57,127 nt of DNA. Source: Deltaproteobacteria bacterium (GTDB lineage: Bacteria > Desulfobacterota > RBG-13-43-22). Shown here piece after piece: positions 17,973 through 27,076 of this stretch. Position 1 is the stretch's first letter, and each line of letters opens with the position of its first letter. The position numbers were made by a program, and so were the translations under genes. The stretch spans positions 1-57,127 of the forward strand of contig JACRBX010000152.1 in the NCBI GenBank assembly GCA_016219225.1, given 5' to 3'. The notes beneath the pieces are model-generated. The model made no database searches. It saw nothing but the letters and a program-made list of their open reading frames with translations, and was not told the origin of the DNA.

Positions 17973-20900
17973 ATGGAAAGAAATCCGATTCATCTCCCTG
18001 CCGACCAATGGAATTTTCTATCCGTACTTCAGGCTTTTAAAGAACCGACACCACTTCCGATCATCCAGTCCCTGGCCGGCCTTTCGGACAGCCATTTGGG
18101 CGATTGCCTGAAAAGTACCGCCAAATTGAATCTGATCGATCAGTCGGAAGGCAACCGGATCACCCTCCAAAAAAAAATTCCCGAATCCATTCAAAAAAGA
18201 TTAGGCCTGATCAATAATAAAAAAAAGTTCAATGCCCTTCTGGACCGAATCGATGCATTGAAGCTGAAAAATGAAATTGGCCCGAACATTTTATCTTATT
18301 TAATGATGGGGGCCGGCCGTAATAGACAGGCGGGATTTCTCAAAATCAAAACAGCCCACAAGGCCGTTGATGAAGGCCTCATAGACGACGGATATCATTT
18401 ATTGGCGGAAGGTCTGCCCCTCTTAACCCCCTGCTTGCAGCACGACCGATATGCCGTTAACGGTCTCCTCATTCCTTCGGTCCTTCTTTTTTCAGACCTT
18501 TGTTTCTATCTCGGAAAAGGGTTTGATGAGGCCTACCAGTACCTGGAAAAGGCTCTGGAGGTTTCAAAATATTTGGGAGACCGGCGTTCGCAAGCCATGA
18601 TCGAACTGCACATCGGTCGACTCTTTTACTTCGGCAACCGCAGGCTTGAAGCCATGGAACACTTTGCCTCGGGACAGGAAATCGTTGAATCGCTGGCCGA
18701 TGAGGATATTTGGACCCAGTCCTATGAGTTCATCGGACTTTATTATTTCATGAGAGGGTTGCATAAAGAAGCCGTCGAATACTTGGACAAAGCCATTCGA
18801 ACTTATGAGAATAATGCCGGCGTGCGCTTGATCGTTCCGGTGGCGCTGTTTCTTTTCGGCTACTCTACGGCCTATCTGGGTGAATTTCACCGGGCCATTG
18901 GCATATTGGATTATTTCTGGCGCCGGGCCGTTTCCGAGAAGAACATCGGTCCGGCCTGTTTATACCGCGCCGTCCTGGGGACCGTGTTATTAATGATGGG
19001 TAAGAAGCAGGAGGCCTTTTGGCACTTTGAAGGCACCCTGCGGGATGCCATCAATAGTCAAAATGCCTTGGCCCAATATATGACCTATGGCGCCCTGGCC
19101 TACTACAATTATCTGAACAAAGATTATAAAGAAGCCCGGGAAATTCTGGCCCATACCTTCAGCGAAGGGGCCCGTTCCGGTATCAGGCAGCAGTTTGCGT
19201 CTCCATATATTCTTGAATTAATATACGAATTCGGAATCCTGGGGTTTGATCCCATTCCGGGGTACAGTTTCAGGGAACAATCCGAAAAAATAATGCGGGA
19301 ACCCAGTGTGCATCTTCGCGGCGTGGCCTTGCGTCTGAAGGCTCAGGAAGCTTCTTTATACGGCGAAAATATCGAAATCATCGAATCCACCCTTAATGAC
19401 AGTTTACATTATTTACAGCTTTCTGGTGACCCCATTCAATTGGCAAAAACAAAAACGGAAATGGCCAAATTGAGACTGAAAGAAGGTAATGAGCGGGAAG
19501 CCCGAAAATTGTCCCAGGAAGCCCGTAAGGGTCTATCCGGGATTTCCGATGATCTCTTTCCAAGCGGCATGCGGTTTCTTTTAGAAGAAACGAACTCCCA
19601 AAGGAAAACCCAGGATATCTATCTGGAGTCATTGTTATCTCAGATCGACATGATCATCAAGTCCCCCATCTCGCCTGTGTTTGATGAGACCCTGGATTCC
19701 CTGGTGTCTCACCTCACCCGGATTCTCGGGGCGGAACGGTGCGGTCTATTTTGGTTGAGCAAGGGAAAATCAAAAGACGCCGATTTGCGGGCCTCCCGGA
19801 ATTTACATAAAAATGAGATCACTTCTCCTAATTTCAATTCCGGCCTGAAGCTGATTATGAAAACCTTTCGAACGGGACAGCCGCAAAAAGAAAAATCCGA
19901 ATATCCCAATTTCAATCTCACCAGCCGGATTGCCTGCCATATGTTGTGCCTGCCGTTGAAGATCGAGGCAAAGGTGCAAGGGGTCCTTTATTTCGACAAT
20001 TCTTATCTGGTCGACTGTTTCGACAGTCTCAATGAAAAACTGCTGACCCTGCTTTCGGATAAATTGAGCCTCTGGGTCGAGCAGGTAGAGAACGTCTCCA
20101 AACTGATGGAACAAAAGATCAGGGTGACGAAGGAAGAATCGGTTCAGCGGGAATTATCGGGAGGAACGGAATTTATTATAAGAAAAAGCCAGGTGATGGC
20201 CAAAACCATGGAAAAGGTCGACCGGGTTGCCCGAACGGACAGTCCGGTATTGGTCGAGGGGGAAACCGGCGTCGGGAAAGAGCTGATCGCCAGACGGATT
20301 CACGACAGGAGTTCCCGCGCCACTAAACCTCTCGTCATATTGGACATGACCACCATTCCCGAAAATCTCATTGAAAGTGAACTTTTCGGTTATGAAAAAG
20401 GGGCCTTTACCGGTGCCAATACCCGGAAAATCGGCCGGGTGGAGCAGGCCCATGAAGGGACGTTATTCATCGACGAAATCGGTGAAGTGCCGAAATCATT
20501 ACAGGTTAAACTGCTCCGGGTTTTACAGGAAAGAACCTTCACCCGGATTGGGGGCGTTTGTCAACTGGAGTCGGATTTTCGGCTGGTGGCGGCAACCAAC
20601 CGGAACCTGAGGGAAGAGGTTGCCGCAGGCCGTTTTCGGGAAGACCTTTATTACCGGCTTAATACCATCAATATCAGTTTGCCATCCTTGCGGGAATGTC
20701 CGGAAGACATTATTTTATTAGCCCATGCCTTCCTGTCCCGTTTCGCCAAAAGATATAATCGATCCAGCCTTAAACTTTCACGCGGCGACGAAGAAAAGCT
20801 GCTCCACTACAACTGGCCGGGTAATGTCCGTGAATTGAAGAATATCATCGAGGGGACGGCTATTCTGTCGAACGGAGACCATCTGGAATTAACCCTCCCC

Positions 20901-21104
20901 ACTTCCTCAAAATCACCGGCCATAAGTTTATTCAGTTCCCAACCGACCCTCGATGATCTTCAGCGTCGTTATATCAGCCATGTCCTGGATCAGACCGGCG
21001 GCCGGATTGCCGGCCCGCAGGGGGCGGCAAAAATCCTGGGAATGAGGAGAACCAGCCTCAACACCCGCATGAAGAAACTCGGCATCAATCGAATGAAGGG
21101 ATAA
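17973..21104 (+). CDS. sigma-54-dependent activator with TPR and GAF sensor regions
   Basis: A 1043-residue regulator. Residues 1-80 resemble a winged helix; about 120-520 are TPR-like helical repeats as in MalT/STAND regulators; about 550-715 form a GAF domain; the AAA+ module spans about 735-965 with Walker A GETGVGKE (near 765), the sigma-54 loop GAFTGA (810-815) and Walker [12 protein letters not shown] Fis-type helix-turn-helix ends the protein ([18 protein letters not shown]). No receiver domain, so the signal is likely a small molecule or partner protein. The divergent DUF35-thiolase operon has a sigma-54 promoter and is its probable target. Activators are usually 450-650 residues, so this one is unusually long. 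Confidence 0.9.
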   Translation: MERNPIHLPADQWNFLSVLQAFKEPTPLPIIQSLAGLSDSHLGDCLKSTAKLNLIDQSEGNRITLQKKIPESIQKRLGLINNKKKFNALLDRIDALKLKNEIGPNILSYLMMGAGRNRQAGFLKIKTAHKAVDEGLIDDGYHLLAEGLPLLTPCLQHDRYAVNGLLIPSVLLFSDLCFYLGKGFDEAYQYLEKALEVSKYLGDRRSQAMIELHIGRLFYFGNRRLEAMEHFASGQEIVESLADEDIWTQSYEFIGLYYFMRGLHKEAVEYLDKAIRTYENNAGVRLIVPVALFLFGYSTAYLGEFHRAIGILDYFWRRAVSEKNIGPACLYRAVLGTVLLMMGKKQEAFWHFEGTLRDAINSQNALAQYMTYGALAYYNYLNKDYKEAREILAHTFSEGARSGIRQQFASPYILELIYEFGILGFDPIPGYSFREQSEKIMREPSVHLRGVALRLKAQEASLYGENIEIIESTLNDSLHYLQLSGDPIQLAKTKTEMAKLRLKEGNEREARKLSQEARKGLSGISDDLFPSGMRFLLEETNSQRKTQDIYLESLLSQIDMIIKSPISPVFDETLDSLVSHLTRILGAERCGLFWLSKGKSKDADLRASRNLHKNEITSPNFNSGLKLIMKTFRTGQPQKEKSEYPNFNLTSRIACHMLCLPLKIEAKVQGVLYFDNSYLVDCFDSLNEKLLTLLSDKLSLWVEQVENVSKLMEQKIRVTKEESVQRELSGGTEFIIRKSQVMAKTMEKVDRVARTDSPVLVEGETGVGKELIARRIHDRSSRATKPLVILDMTTIPENLIESELFGYEKGAFTGANTRKIGRVEQAHEGTLFIDEIGEVPKSLQVKLLRVLQERTFTRIGGVCQLESDFRLVAATNRNLREEVAAGRFREDLYYRLNTINISLPSLRECPEDIILLAHAFLSRFAKRYNRSSLKLSRGDEEKLLHYNWPGNVRELKNIIEGTAILSNGDHLELTLPTSSKSPAISLFSSQPTLDDLQRRYISHVLDQTGGRIAGPQGAAKILGMRRTSLNTRMKKLGINRMKG

Positions 21105-21106
21105 AG

Positions 21107-21263
21107 GTCGGTATCCGTTTCCCGTGACCGTTTTCCGTTGACTCTCTCACCGGGCGCCGGTCATGCTTTTAATCACCGGAGAATACGAAAGGGCAATGGG
21201 CAACAGGTTAAAGGATTTTCCTGTTTTTCTTCACCTATAGCCTATTGCCTATAACCTCACGCC
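21107..21263. repeat. period-7 arrays forming an inverted repeat (type II)
   Basis: Units such as TATCCGT, TTCCCGT, GACCGTT and TTCCGTT (about 21113-21140) precede GGGCAAT-GGGCAAC-AGGTTAA (21191-21211) and, after a spacer, CCTATAG-CCTATTG-CCTATAA (about 21234-21254). The last two groups are roughly complementary, so they can fold. Close relatives lie at 29,388-29,491 and 46,358-46,445. It fills the gap between the convergent activator and purC genes. Confidence 0.65.
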
Positions 21264-21267
21264 TTAT

Positions 21268-22152
21268 TCAACCCGTCAATATTCGTAAAGCCTCTTCATA
21301 CTTGGCCCGGGTCTTTTCGATAATCTCCTGCGGCAATTCGGGGGCCGGTGGTTTTTTGTCCCAATGAAGGGATTCGAGATAGTCCCTTAAGAACTGTTTA
21401 TCGAAACTGGCTTGGGGGCCGCCGGGCTTATACTGATCCTGGGGCCAAAACCGCGAAGAGTCCGGGGTCAAAACCTCATCGATCAAAATGCATTTCCCTT
21501 CCAACATACCGAATTCAAATTTGGTATCGGCTATGATAATCCCCTTTTTTTCTCCCAACAGCCTGGCCTTTTCATAAATAGCCAGACTGGTCCGGGCCAG
21601 GTAATCGGACAATTCATCCCCCAGAAGTTTTCGGACTTCTTCCATGGGGACATTTTCGTCATGGGTACCGAGTTCCGCTTTGGTGGATGGGGTGAAAATC
21701 GGCGTATTCAGGCGGTCCGATTCCTTTAACCCTGCGGGGAGGGTAATACCGCAGATCCCTCCAGTGGTCTGATAGTCCTTCCACCCGGAACCGGAGAGAT
21801 ACCCCCGAACAATGCATTCTACCGGGAGGGGTTTGGTTTTTTTGACTAACATGCTCCGGTCTTTTAATTCGGCTTCATAGGGCCGGCACTCTTTGGGAAA
21901 GTCCTTTACCTCAGTAGAAATCAGATGATGGGGGGTAATCGATTCCAGGACCTTGAACCAGAATTTGGATATCTGAGTCAAAATAACCCCCTTCCCCGGT
22001 ATAGGGTTGGGCATAACGACGTCAAAGGCCGAAATCCGGTCCGTGGCTACGATCAGGAGGTGCTCTCCCAGGTCATAAATATCCCGGACCTTTCCCCGGT
22101 TTATCAGTTTCAATCCTTCAAAGTCGGTTTCCAACAATCCACTCTTCGCCAT
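21268..22152 (-). CDS. purC: SAICAR synthetase (phosphoribosylaminoimidazole-succinocarboxamide synthase)
   Basis: A 294-residue purine biosynthesis enzyme that joins CAIR with aspartate using ATP. Family motifs include [20 protein letters not shown] near the N-terminus, [28 protein letters not shown] and [16 protein letters not shown] stands just before the ATG. Only 21 bp separate it from the upstream vapC, so in this locus purC is probably co-transcribed with a toxin-antitoxin pair. Confidence 0.96.
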   Translation of the reverse strand: MAKSGLLETDFEGLKLINRGKVRDIYDLGEHLLIVATDRISAFDVVMPNPIPGKGVILTQISKFWFKVLESITPHHLISTEVKDFPKECRPYEAELKDRSMLVKKTKPLPVECIVRGYLSGSGWKDYQTTGGICGITLPAGLKESDRLNTPIFTPSTKAELGTHDENVPMEEVRKLLGDELSDYLARTSLAIYEKARLLGEKKGIIIADTKFEFGMLEGKCILIDEVLTPDSSRFWPQDQYKPGGPQASFDKQFLRDYLESLHWDKKPPAPELPQEIIEKTRAKYEEALRILTG

Positions 22153-22173
22153 GAATCCTCCTGCTTTCCTTAA

Positions 22174-22578
22174 TTACATCCACAGTACATCGACAATATT
22201 TTTAACCCCTTCAAACTCCGGGTCTCCTGTAAGGATAGGGCTGTTCATCTCTCCGGCCAATCCGATACAAAAAGCATCGGCATAGGATACCGGATAATTG
22301 GCCTTGATCTCCGAGGCCCTTTCCGCCCTCTTATCATTGACGGATATTATGTTGATGGGAAAGACCCCTTTTCTTAGATCTTCTCGAACCCCCCGTGCAA
22401 TGGGTTCGCCGACGTATTTAACTAACTTATAGTAGATTTCTCCTTCATTGATTTTACTCAGATATAACCGGATTTCTCCTTTTTCGGCCTTTTCGAGATA
22501 GCTAATGATGGTCTTTTTCTCCTTGGGTCTCTTTTTATCGAAAAGGCATAACAGGGCATAGCTGTCAAGGACAAACAT
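22174..22578 (-). CDS. vapC: VapC-type PIN-domain ribonuclease toxin
   Basis: A 134-residue PIN protein. The acidic active-site residues are D5 (VLDSYALLC), a mid-protein glutamate (INEGEIYY), D in YADAFC and D in TGDPEF. PIN toxins of this type cut tRNA or rRNA. The start overlaps vapB by 14 bp, a typical toxin-antitoxin arrangement. Target unknown. Confidence 0.9.
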   Translation of the reverse strand: MFVLDSYALLCLFDKKRPKEKKTIISYLEKAEKGEIRLYLSKINEGEIYYKLVKYVGEPIARGVREDLRKGVFPINIISVNDKRAERASEIKANYPVSYADAFCIGLAGEMNSPILTGDPEFEGVKNIVDVLWM

Positions 22579-22807
22579 CCTCTTTCCTTCTCTCTTTTTT
22601 CTTATCTTTGAGAAAGTTATCGATCAGCCCCTCCCCTACCCCGATATAATCCTGCCATTTTTCAGCCTGAAAACGCTTAATGGGTTTTAAGATAATAACT
22701 TTGCCTTTCACTTCGATCTCGAATTCATCACCCTTTTGAATATGGATGGCCTGGCGGATCGGCTTGGGAATAACAATTTGTCCTTTTCCACTTACCAAAG
22801 TCTTCAT
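22565..22807 (-). CDS. vapB: VapB-type AbrB/MazE-fold antitoxin
   Basis: An 80-residue protein whose first half is a SpoVT-AbrB swapped-hairpin domain (VSGKGQIVIPKPIRQAI, then GDEFEIEVKGKVIILKP). The charged C-terminal half would bind and inhibit the PIN toxin. It is expected to repress its own promoter at 22,840-22,868. Confidence 0.9.
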   Translation of the reverse strand: MKTLVSGKGQIVIPKPIRQAIHIQKGDEFEIEVKGKVIILKPIKRFQAEKWQDYIGVGEGLIDNFLKDKKKERRKEDVCP

Positions 22808-22839
22808 AGTCTTACCCGATAAAATAAGTTTGATTAATT

Positions 22840-22868
22840 ATTTTACTGTCTTACTTTATCCTTGTCAA
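22840..22868 (-). promoter_or_regulatory. vegetative promoter of vapBC(-purC)
   Basis: Minus-strand TTGACA (22863-22868), a 17-bp spacer and TAAAAT (22840-22845), 33 bp upstream of the vapB start. Near-consensus sigma-70 promoter. Confidence 0.75.
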
Positions 22869-22921
22869 TTAGAAATATTTCCAATCAAATCCACCCAATA
22901 ATATGGGGATCAATGAAACCA

Positions 22922-23611
22922 TCAGACTACTTCCTCTTGATAAAAATTCCTGACTATCCCCTGGGCATCTTCCAAGCCTTTGATCCAGCCCTGTACCCGT
23001 TCCCTGCCATAGGCCTTTTCCCAGGCAGCGACGATGACTTCAACCGGGATATCGGCATAAGTTCCAGAAAATTCGGTATATTCCATAAAAAGATGGTTCT
23101 CGGAATTATAGGGCTGAAAGACCGAATCCTCCAGACCATTGAATTCCAGAGGGGCCACCTTATGGCGTTCGCACAATTCCTTATTAAAGGCCGGCGTGGC
23201 CTTGACCCATTTTCCATTTAAAAAAAAGTCCGTATAGCCATGATAAACGAATAGATCGGACCCCATAAACTCCAGCATTTGTTTAGTGGCCAAGTGATTT
23301 CGGACCGTGGCAAAACCGACCCGGGAGGGAATTCCCAAAGAGCGGCCCAGGGCGCAGAGCAAGGAGGCCTTGCAGACACAATACCCCCGGCCGCTTTTAA
23401 GGACATTGCTGGCCCGGTAGTGTTCGGGGAGATAAAAGGGACAATAAGGATCATAACGGATATCATCGCGAACGGCATAATAGATCCTTACCGCTTTTTC
23501 GAGAAGGTTTTGGCTTTCTCCTGACGCTTCCCGGGCATAAGCTATGATATCAGGGTGATCGCTATCGATAATCGAGGTCGGTTTTAAATAAACTTGCTCT
23601 ACAAATTCCAT
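22922..23611 (-). CDS. transglutaminase-like superfamily protein
   Basis: A 229-residue protein with a papain-fold transglutaminase core. The probable nucleophile is in GRGYCVCKASLLCALGRSLG, the histidine in YHGYTDFFLNGKWV and an aspartate/asparagine position in ATPAFN. In bacteria such domains act as peptidases or amidases rather than crosslinkers. No signal peptide, so cytoplasmic. No functional partner can be named. Confidence 0.8.
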   Translation of the reverse strand: MEFVEQVYLKPTSIIDSDHPDIIAYAREASGESQNLLEKAVRIYYAVRDDIRYDPYCPFYLPEHYRASNVLKSGRGYCVCKASLLCALGRSLGIPSRVGFATVRNHLATKQMLEFMGSDLFVYHGYTDFFLNGKWVKATPAFNKELCERHKVAPLEFNGLEDSVFQPYNSENHLFMEYTEFSGTYADIPVEVIVAAWEKAYGRERVQGWIKGLEDAQGIVRNFYQEEVV

Positions 23612-23754
23612 GGATTCATTTTACCCTCAGGGAGTACCTTTCGCTCTATTTTTCTTCTTGATTCAGTCAGTTCTATTTAACCTTTTCCCCTCCAAAAAGC
23701 AACTTCTTATCCAATCAGTCTGTTATCTCCCCTTTTCTCTTTCTATTTTTCTCC

Positions 23755-23783
23755 TTGACCCACCTTTCAGCTTTCCTTATATT
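23755..23783 (+). promoter_or_regulatory. sigma-70-type promoter upstream of acyl-CoA ligase
   Basis: TTGACC (23755-23760), 17 bp, TATATT (23778-23783), about 40 bp upstream of the ligase start codon. The preceding 150 bp are pyrimidine-rich and hold no gene. Confidence 0.65.
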
Positions 23784-23824
23784 CTTTTCACCCGTTGATA
23801 ATTCATCGATTGATGAGGAGAGCC

Positions 23825-25525
23825 ATGGAATCCTTATATTACAAACATTGGCCAAAGGGCGTCCCCCGGTCCTTCACCTTGCCGAGGACCACGCTCACCT
23901 ACAACCTCGAGGTCTCGGCTACCCGCTACCCGGAGAAAACGGCCATCTCCTATTATGGATCAGGCCTTTCCTACGCCAGACTCAAATCGGAAGCGGACGC
24001 CCTGGCCGGGTATCTGCAGCAGCAGTTTGGGGTGAAGAAGGGAGACCGGGTCCTATTGTACATGCAGAACAGCCCCCAGTTCATCATAGCCTACTATGCC
24101 GTGCTCCGTGCCGACGCCGTCCTGGTTCCAGCCAATCCCATGAATCTCACCGAGGAAATGAAGCACTATATTGAAGATTCCGGGAGTTCGGTGGCGATCT
24201 GCGGGGTCGAGCTTTTCCCCCGCCTGGAGCCGTTGATGGGTCAGGGGAGACTCGAGCAGGTAGTCGTGGCCGATTACGGCGAATATGTCACTGAAGCCAC
24301 CGATGTCCCGATACCGGATTTTATCCACCCTTCCGCCGTTCCCGAGATGGACCTTCAGGGGGTCACAAGTTGGAAAGAGGTGTTGGCTGCCGACTGCAAG
24401 CCCGGCCCCCATCTGGCAGGCCCCGATGATCTGGCGGCCATTTGCTATACCTCCGGCACGACCGGAAAACCAAAGGGCTGTATGCACACCCACAACACAC
24501 TCATGGCCACAACCTCAATAACCGGCATTTGGCATAACACCTCGTGCGAGGAAGTCTTCCTTGGCGTGGTGCCTTTCTTTCACGTCACCGGTATGCAGGT
24601 CCTCATGAACATGCCGATTTCTATCGGCGCCGAGATCGTTGTCATGACAAGGTGGGATCGCGAACTGGCGCTGATCTTGATGGAACGATACCAGGTGACC
24701 AACTGGATCAATATCCCGACCATGGTCATCGACCTCTTCGCCAGCCCTAATTTCAAAGGCGATAGCCTGAAAAGCCTGCGACTCATCGGCGGCGGCGGTG
24801 CGGCCATGCCCGAGGCGGTAGCCAAGAGGCTCTTTGACCTCACCGGGCTCTCCTATATCGAGGGGTACGGGCTCACCGAGACAGCGGCCCCGACCCACAG
24901 CAACCACGACTCCAGACCGAAGCGTCAGTGTCTCGGCATACCGATCTGCAACACCGAATCTCTGATCGTCAATCCCGATACTTTAGAGCCCCTTGGTCCC
25001 AACCAGACCGGCGAAATCGTCTCGCGGGGCCCGCAGGTGTTCAAAGGCTACTGGAACAACCCCCAGGCCACCCGGGAATGTTTTGCCGGGATAGGCGGCA
25101 AAACGTTCTTCCTCACCGGTGATCTGGGATACTATGACGACGAGGGATACTTTTTCATCGTCGACCGGTTGAAGCGTATGATCAATGCCTCCGGTTTCAA
25201 GGTCTGGCCGGCCGAGGTGGAATCCATGATGTTCGCTCATCCCGATATCCAGGAGGCTTGCGTTATCTGTTCCGAGGATGCCCACCGCGGCGAGACCGTC
25301 AAAGCGATCGTCGTCCTTAAAGAGACAGCCAAGGGGAAAACCACCGCCCAGGACATCATCCTCTGGTGTAAAGAAAGGATGGCGGCCTACAAATATCCAC
25401 GCCTTGTTGAATTCGCTGAGGCGCTGCCCAAGTCCGGGTCCGGGAAGGTCCAATGGCGGTTGCTCCAGGAGCAGGAGAAGGCCAGTACTCCGATATCCAA
25501 GCAGTGCCAACAAGGGCGCTGCTGA
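23825..25525 (+). CDS. AMP-dependent acyl-CoA synthetase (medium/long-chain type)
   Basis: A 566-residue ANL ligase with ATP loop YTSGTTGKPKGCMHTH, GYGLTETAAPTHS, GKTFFLTGDLGYYDDEG, hinge DRLKRMINASGFKVWP and a C-terminal GSGKV lysine. I set the start at 23825, after GATGAGGAGAGCC; an ATG at 23795 lacks a ribosome site. The coding sequence looks GC-richer than its neighbours, with many GCC, CTC and GTC codons, which may mean separate acquisition. It stands alone with its own promoter. Confidence 0.9.
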   Translation: MESLYYKHWPKGVPRSFTLPRTTLTYNLEVSATRYPEKTAISYYGSGLSYARLKSEADALAGYLQQQFGVKKGDRVLLYMQNSPQFIIAYYAVLRADAVLVPANPMNLTEEMKHYIEDSGSSVAICGVELFPRLEPLMGQGRLEQVVVADYGEYVTEATDVPIPDFIHPSAVPEMDLQGVTSWKEVLAADCKPGPHLAGPDDLAAICYTSGTTGKPKGCMHTHNTLMATTSITGIWHNTSCEEVFLGVVPFFHVTGMQVLMNMPISIGAEIVVMTRWDRELALILMERYQVTNWINIPTMVIDLFASPNFKGDSLKSLRLIGGGGAAMPEAVAKRLFDLTGLSYIEGYGLTETAAPTHSNHDSRPKRQCLGIPICNTESLIVNPDTLEPLGPNQTGEIVSRGPQVFKGYWNNPQATRECFAGIGGKTFFLTGDLGYYDDEGYFFIVDRLKRMINASGFKVWPAEVESMMFAHPDIQEACVICSEDAHRGETVKAIVVLKETAKGKTTAQDIILWCKERMAAYKYPRLVEFAEALPKSGSGKVQWRLLQEQEKASTPISKQCQQGRC

Positions 25526-25612
25526 AATATCCTGACTGCCAGTCGAGCCGGAACATCTTCAGATCGCCCCGTTGGCGTTTGGGAAGGGTGATGATTTTAA
25601 AAATTCCTTTGG

Positions 25613-26332
25613 TCAGGACCCAATCGACTGGATCAAACCCCGGGCAACAATCTCTGGTTTGGTAAACAAGGTCTCATGACCGCCTTCGATCTCAATGAGA
25701 TTGAATGGGCCCAGACTTTGAGCCATCCCCAGATAAGCGCCCGGGGGCAGGGAAACGTCCTCTTTGCAAAACAAGACGGTTTTGGGAATCGTGAGTTGGT
25801 TGAATGCGGCAGTGTCCACCTTGGTGGTAAAAAGGGCCAGCGGCTGAGGTGAGAGCATTCGAATCAAGCCATCCTGGACTTCCACGGGTTCACCGGCCAT
25901 GAGCACATGTCGTACAAAGTCCTCATTCACCGGGACACTCCGGTCAGGTGAGGCCTCAGCCATTTGCGTCATACCCTGGGCTACTTCCGGGGGGACAAGA
26001 TCGAACTGGGCCATTCCATCGGGCAGGATAAAGGCATTTAAAAAAATAAGGCGTTCAATTTTTTCCTTCACTTTGGGGGCGGCTGCCTGAAGAAGAAAGC
26101 CGGCGCTGGAATGACCGACCAGAACCACCGGGCCCGATTGGCGTTCCAGGACGTCCTGAACGGCCCGGACATAGGATTCAAAAGTAATCCGGGATTTATC
26201 CTCTCCGGGGTTTTGTCCCGGCAGGGTCGGTGCTTCTGCCCTATGGCCGGCCGCTTCTAATGAGCGAATAACGCCGTCCCAGCACCAGCCTCCATGCCAT
26301 GCGCCGTGAATCAAAACGAAATGCTTTCCCAT
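25613..26332 (-). CDS. alpha/beta hydrolase (methylesterase/hydroxynitrile lyase-like)
   Basis: A 239-residue hydrolase. The oxyanion region HGAWHGGWCW at residues 9-18 is typical of the plant-like esterase/hydroxynitrile lyase group. The nucleophile is the serine in VGHSSAG and the catalytic histidine is in EGGHETLF near the C-terminus. The ATG at 26332 is preceded by AAAGGAGG; the longer frame to 26392 has no such site. Substrate unknown. Confidence 0.88.
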   Translation of the reverse strand: MGKHFVLIHGAWHGGWCWDGVIRSLEAAGHRAEAPTLPGQNPGEDKSRITFESYVRAVQDVLERQSGPVVLVGHSSAGFLLQAAAPKVKEKIERLIFLNAFILPDGMAQFDLVPPEVAQGMTQMAEASPDRSVPVNEDFVRHVLMAGEPVEVQDGLIRMLSPQPLALFTTKVDTAAFNQLTIPKTVLFCKEDVSLPPGAYLGMAQSLGPFNLIEIEGGHETLFTKPEIVARGLIQSIGS

Positions 26333-26402
26333 ACCCTTTCCTCCTTTTGATAGTTTTTGTTTATTCCGGTAATCCGGTTCTATAAACCCCAATCCTTAAA
26401 GG

Positions 26403-26450
26403 ATTGATCCTTATTCTGAATTCTGGCTCCTGGATTCTAAACATTACAAT
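26403..26450 (+). repeat. lone period-7 array
   Basis: ATTCTGA-ATTCTGG-CTCCTGG-ATTCTAA (about 26413-26440) keeps a 7-bp period between the hydrolase and cupin genes. Confidence 0.5.
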
Positions 26451-26461
26451 AAGTAATGGAT

Positions 26462-26803
26462 CTAATCCCGTCCGAAATCATCTTCGACACGCTCGATATC
26501 TTCTTCCCCGAAATACTCCCCGGACTGGACCTCGATGAAGGTCACGTCCCCTGACCCGACATTTTCGATCCGGTGCAGGACCCCTTTGGGAATATCGATG
26601 GAATCCCCTTGTGTTAAAGGGAATTGCTCCTCCCCCTTAGTTACCAGGGCATGACCGGAGAGCAGATACCAGTGTTCTTTTCGATACTGATGTCTTTGAA
26701 GACTCAGTCGTTTTCCGGGATAAACAACAATTCGTTTGACTTTATGGTCCGATTCATCGGCCAGGACTTGATAAAATCCCCAGGGGCGGTGATCTTCTTC
26801 CAT
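26462..26803 (-). CDS. mannose-6-phosphate isomerase-type cupin
   Basis: A 113-residue single cupin that matches the C-terminal domain of type II phosphomannose isomerase/mannose-1-phosphate guanylyltransferase proteins (PWGFYQVLADESDHKVKR). Metal-binding motifs are HQYRKEHWYLLSGH and IPKGVLHRIEN. It lacks the nucleotidyltransferase part, so it may be a stand-alone sugar-phosphate isomerase or a sugar-binding cupin. Confidence 0.85.
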   Translation of the reverse strand: MEEDHRPWGFYQVLADESDHKVKRIVVYPGKRLSLQRHQYRKEHWYLLSGHALVTKGEEQFPLTQGDSIDIPKGVLHRIENVGSGDVTFIEVQSGEYFGEEDIERVEDDFGRD

Positions 26804-26863
26804 GGTAGTTTTCTCCTTTTCTTTTTTTATAACAAAATCAGAGGGCCAGAAAAAGTATTTTCT

Positions 26864-27052
26864 TATTTTCGTATTAAACCGCCATGCCCCGCCTTTTGGG
26901 GCATGGCACCACGAAGTATGACAATAGAACTCGGTAAGCGCTGAGCCCTATTTTCGAACTAAACCCTCATGCCTGCCTGAAGCAGGCACCGACGAATCAT
27001 GGAAATGGTTTACTCCGAACTCTAAACTCCGAACTTATTTTCGTACTAAGCC
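26864..27052 (+). repeat. composite dispersed repeat, locus 4 (A-B-cassette-A-B-cassette-A)
   Basis: Three copies of module A, at 26864-26880, 26949-26965 and 27036-27052, are spaced 85 and 87 bp apart. Each interval starts with a module B hairpin (CATGCCCC...GGGGCATG at 26883-26905; TGCCTG...CAGGCA at 26970-26988) and the tail CACCACGAAGTATG or CACCGACGAATCATG. The first cassette has no clear heptamers; the second is ACTCCGA-ACTCTAA-ACTCCGA. The stretch 26804-27076 has no gene. Confidence 0.85.
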
Positions 27053-27076
27053 CTCCCTCGCGCCTCGTCCTCATCC

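Noticed and set aside
26864-27052. CRISPR-like array
   Set aside because: Only three repeat copies, the intervals share module B, the same modules occur dispersed in other gaps, and no cas genes are present.
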